Source: Heliocidaris tuberculata
Lineage: Eukaryota; Echinodermata; Echinoidea; Camarodonta; Echinometridae
DNA length: 64,000 bases
Direction: 5' to 3'
Assembly (NCBI GenBank): GCA_025618425.1
Contig: CM046846.1
Coordinates: 31,613,409-31,677,408, forward strand
The position numbers and the translations under genes were made by a program. Of this stretch, positions 61,626 to 64,000 are shown piece by piece. The first letter of the stretch is position 1. Every line of letters starts with the position of its first letter. Under the pieces are notes generated by a model, which saw only the letters and a program-made list of their open reading frames with translations, was not told the origin of the DNA and did not search any database.

Positions 61626-62235
61626 AGCTATACGAGCTCTGTGGCTTATCAATCTGGTACTGGCCACAGAGCTGTACAGCCCATGCCTATACTGTGTGTG
61701 GAGGAGGATATCAACCAAAAAATCTAGATCTAAATGTCACCATTTCCCACATACTGTGAGCCATGCAAACCACCCTCGGAGTTTGCTAAAGGGGTTACCT
61801 TCCAGGATCAACTAAGATTATAAAAATTGAATGAATAAAAAAGAAAAAAAAAACCACCAAAATTGGCAGGTGTGATCGGGTTTTTTTACCTTGCACTTGC
61901 AACTTGTATATGTGGGACTACACATGCAAGGTAAGATTGGTGTAGTCCCATATATACAAGTTACACATGAAAGGTAAAAAAAAAACGATCACACCTGCCG
62001 ATTTTTTGGCTTTTTTTCTTTTTTATTAATTCAATTTTTACAATCTTAGTTGATCCTGGAAGGTAACCCCTTTAGCAAACTCCGAGGGTGGTTTGCATGG
62101 CTCACAGTATGTGGGAAATGGTGATATTTAGATCTAGATTTTTTGGTTGATATCCTCCTCCACACACAGTATAGGCATGGGCTGTATAGCTCTATGGCCA
62201 GTACCAGATTGATAAGCCACAGAGCTCGTATAGCT
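61626..62235. mobile_element. 610-bp near-perfect palindrome
   Basis: Arms 61626-61923 and 61940-62235 (about 297 bases each) are reverse complements with only scattered differences and small indels, separated by a 16-base loop. Ends are AGCTATACGAGCTCTGTGGC and its inverse. Examples inside are CCATGCAAACCACCCTCGGA and TCCGAGGGTGGTTTGCATGG. The frames at 61533-61718 and 62143-62340 are the same artefact read from both arms. Confidence 0.95.
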
Positions 62236-62903
62236 AGCTTGGAGGAGAGCCTCGAGAGTAAAAAATGTTATAAAACTCCTCCAAACAGACAGATTTTTCT
62301 GTCTACTAGTACTAGTCAAAGGTCTACTATTTCTAAGTAGACTACTACTATCAATAGATCAGTATGGACTGTAAGTGTACTTGCATGCATGTGTGTGTTG
62401 AACTAACAAATCAACCAGTGAACAGGGAATTATAACTGTCGCTATACTGCCCTAGTTTTTACTTTTTAGTGACAATAAGTTTGGAGTTCGAAGACATTCA
62501 TGCTGAAGAAATTTAGGCATTATTGTGGTTGAGGAAACCATTATTCCCTCCGCACTCTTGTTAGCATGTACATGTACGTGTAAACAATTCAAATCAGTGG
62601 TTTCCTCAACCACGATATAGCTGAAATTTAGACAGAAAGGGGGTGTCCATTGAATTATTATAGTGTACTTAGAACTTAGAAGAAGAAAAAAAAATGCTAT
62701 GGGGTAAAAAATTCTCTTTTAAAACATAGCAGGACAGTACATGTATTTTATTGTATAGACTGGGTGAAAAAAGGAAGATTTAGGTCAAATTTCATTCATC
62801 ATTTATAGCCGTAGCAATTTTTAATACAACAGTGAATTTTTTGTTAAAGTCTTGTCCATAGTCAATATATATTTTCTTCATATCCTTTATCTGTATTTTA
62901 CAG
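62236..62903. other. CEP44 5' flank
   Basis: AT-rich sequence leading to the acceptor TTTTACAG at 62896-62903. A small inverted pair occurs (GGTTGAGGAAACCA at about 62528, TGGTTTCCTCAACCA at about 62598). No further gene. Confidence 0.4.
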
Positions 62904-62909
62904 GTAATT

Positions 62910-63867
62910 ATGGCAACTGGCGATGTGAAAGGAAATCTTAAGAGCTTGCAGACTGAGTTGAAACATGTAAAATACCCAAAGGACCTTGACTATACCAGGT
63001 GTGTGTAGTTTCTTCTGCATTACTGGAAAAGGGTTTATGGAAAGGGCTGAACTAGTTGCTTTATCCTCTTTGAATGGGCAACACTGATATGAGCACTGTA
63101 ATAAGATTCTTCTGACAAATATCTATTTATGACTATCTGTTAATATAACATACTGAATTAATGCAAAAGTATGTAAATTTGATATGAATGAAATAAGAAT
63201 TTACATTTGAGTTTGAAACTTCAATGTTTATCCTCCCAAGAATCCTACATTTGGCAAAAGAATCCATATTTCAAAGCCTGAATAATAGTGATCTTGAAGA
63301 ATGAAGATGTCAAATTTGTGTCATTTAAAAGATAGGCCTATATGCCATATATTAAGTCAAAAAGAGCATTTTCTATCGATCCCTGATGTATGATATATGT
63401 ACATGGGAAATGGAATATAGGGAAGACTAAAAAGATTTTTTTTTTTTTTTTTCAGATTTAAGCCAAATATTGTTCATTGTAGATTTCTGTCTTTTGAATT
63501 TTATTAACTCAATCTTACAGCTCCTGCAGGAAATGGCAGTGAAATTATATTGCTTTCAGTATTTCCTAAAGAATATTATGTGATGAAGAAGATAAAAATC
63601 TAAATTTTCTGTATTTTCTTACAGTTATTCATACAATGTGGATGCCTAGATATATTTTAATGGGAATAATGAATGGATAGATATTTTGCATTTATATTTT
63701 GTCTTCTTTATTCCTTTAGCCTCTCTCGAGGTTCCCCAAAAGAGTTCCTTCCCATCATGCACTACATGTTGTGCGATTATTCAAGGCCGGTCACTCAGTT
63801 GATCCTAGAGAGCAAGATGGAGCTCACGGCCAAGACAGATCAGAAGTTCATGGAAGCTGTCTACAAG
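62910..63867 (+). CDS. CEP44: CEP44, centrosomal protein 44 (N-terminal part)
   Basis: Two coding exons, 62910-62998 and 63720-63867, joined in phase by GT-AG. The second exon ends at a donor (AAG-GTATGCC), so the gene continues past the window. The 79 residues start MATGDVKGNLKSLQTEL and include KEFLPIMHYMLCDYSRPVTQ, ESKMELTAKTDQKFMEAVYK. They match the N-terminal CEP44 domain of the vertebrate protein, which begins MATGD. CEP44 is a centriole and spindle-pole protein that binds microtubules and helps centriole-to-centrosome conversion. The ATG lies six bases after an acceptor, so an upstream non-coding exon is expected. Confidence 0.93.
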
Positions 63868-64000
63868 GTATGCCAAGTGGGCTAGAATAGCCTTTTTCTA
63901 CATCTCACACTTCTCTATTTTTGTTGTGACTGATGAAAACACATGTAGAAATGCTATTTTTTGTTAGCATAACTGTAACATGATCTCCAATACATGCAGT

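Overview
This is a eukaryotic (metazoan) nuclear window. Genes have short coding exons, GT-AG introns, a Pol III tRNA gene and a tRNA-derived SINE. AT, GT, GA, ATC and poly-G/C simple repeats are frequent, and foldback or MITE-like elements are very dense. Gene content, the abundance of the word ACATGTA and the repeat style suggest a deuterostome invertebrate, most likely an echinoderm such as a sea urchin. That assignment is inference, because no lineage-specific gene was identified.

Layout. 1-8.8 kb is repeat-rich and holds a tRNA-Pro(CGG) gene (minus) and a decayed LINE reverse-transcriptase fragment. TIMM8 (mitochondrial small Tim chaperone) is a single exon at 8.8-9.1 kb, minus. RPL9 (ribosomal protein uL6) has four coding exons at 12.8-16.9 kb, minus. 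YIPF5 (ER-Golgi Yip1-family membrane protein) has six coding exons at 22.3-26.8 kb, plus, and a SINE lies in its probable 3' UTR. An unrecognised six-exon gene encoding about 708 residues (coiled-coil, acidic, disordered) occupies 31.6-40.0 kb, minus. A gene-poor repeat desert runs from 40 to 54.9 kb. FBXO8 (F-box plus Sec7-like domain) has five coding exons at 55.0-58.4 kb, minus. The first two coding exons of CEP44 (62.9-63.9 kb, plus) lie head-to-head with it, and that gene runs off the window. FBXO8 and CEP44 are also divergent neighbours in human, so this looks like ancient linkage.

The genes are unrelated housekeeping genes (mitochondrial import, translation, ER-Golgi traffic, ARF/ubiquitin regulation, centriole) and form no operon or pathway. 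The most informative non-genic content is the mobile-element layer. It includes piggyBac-like MITEs flanked by TTAA, at least five hAT-like MITEs with 8-bp target duplications and internal poly-G/C runs, a Mutator-like nested foldback with a 9-bp target duplication, a 610-bp palindrome upstream of CEP44, and a retro-insert with an unusually long flanking duplication. Two decayed copies of an FBXO8 splice acceptor plus exon start form a small pseudo-exon array. No bacterial, phage, CRISPR or defence system is present.
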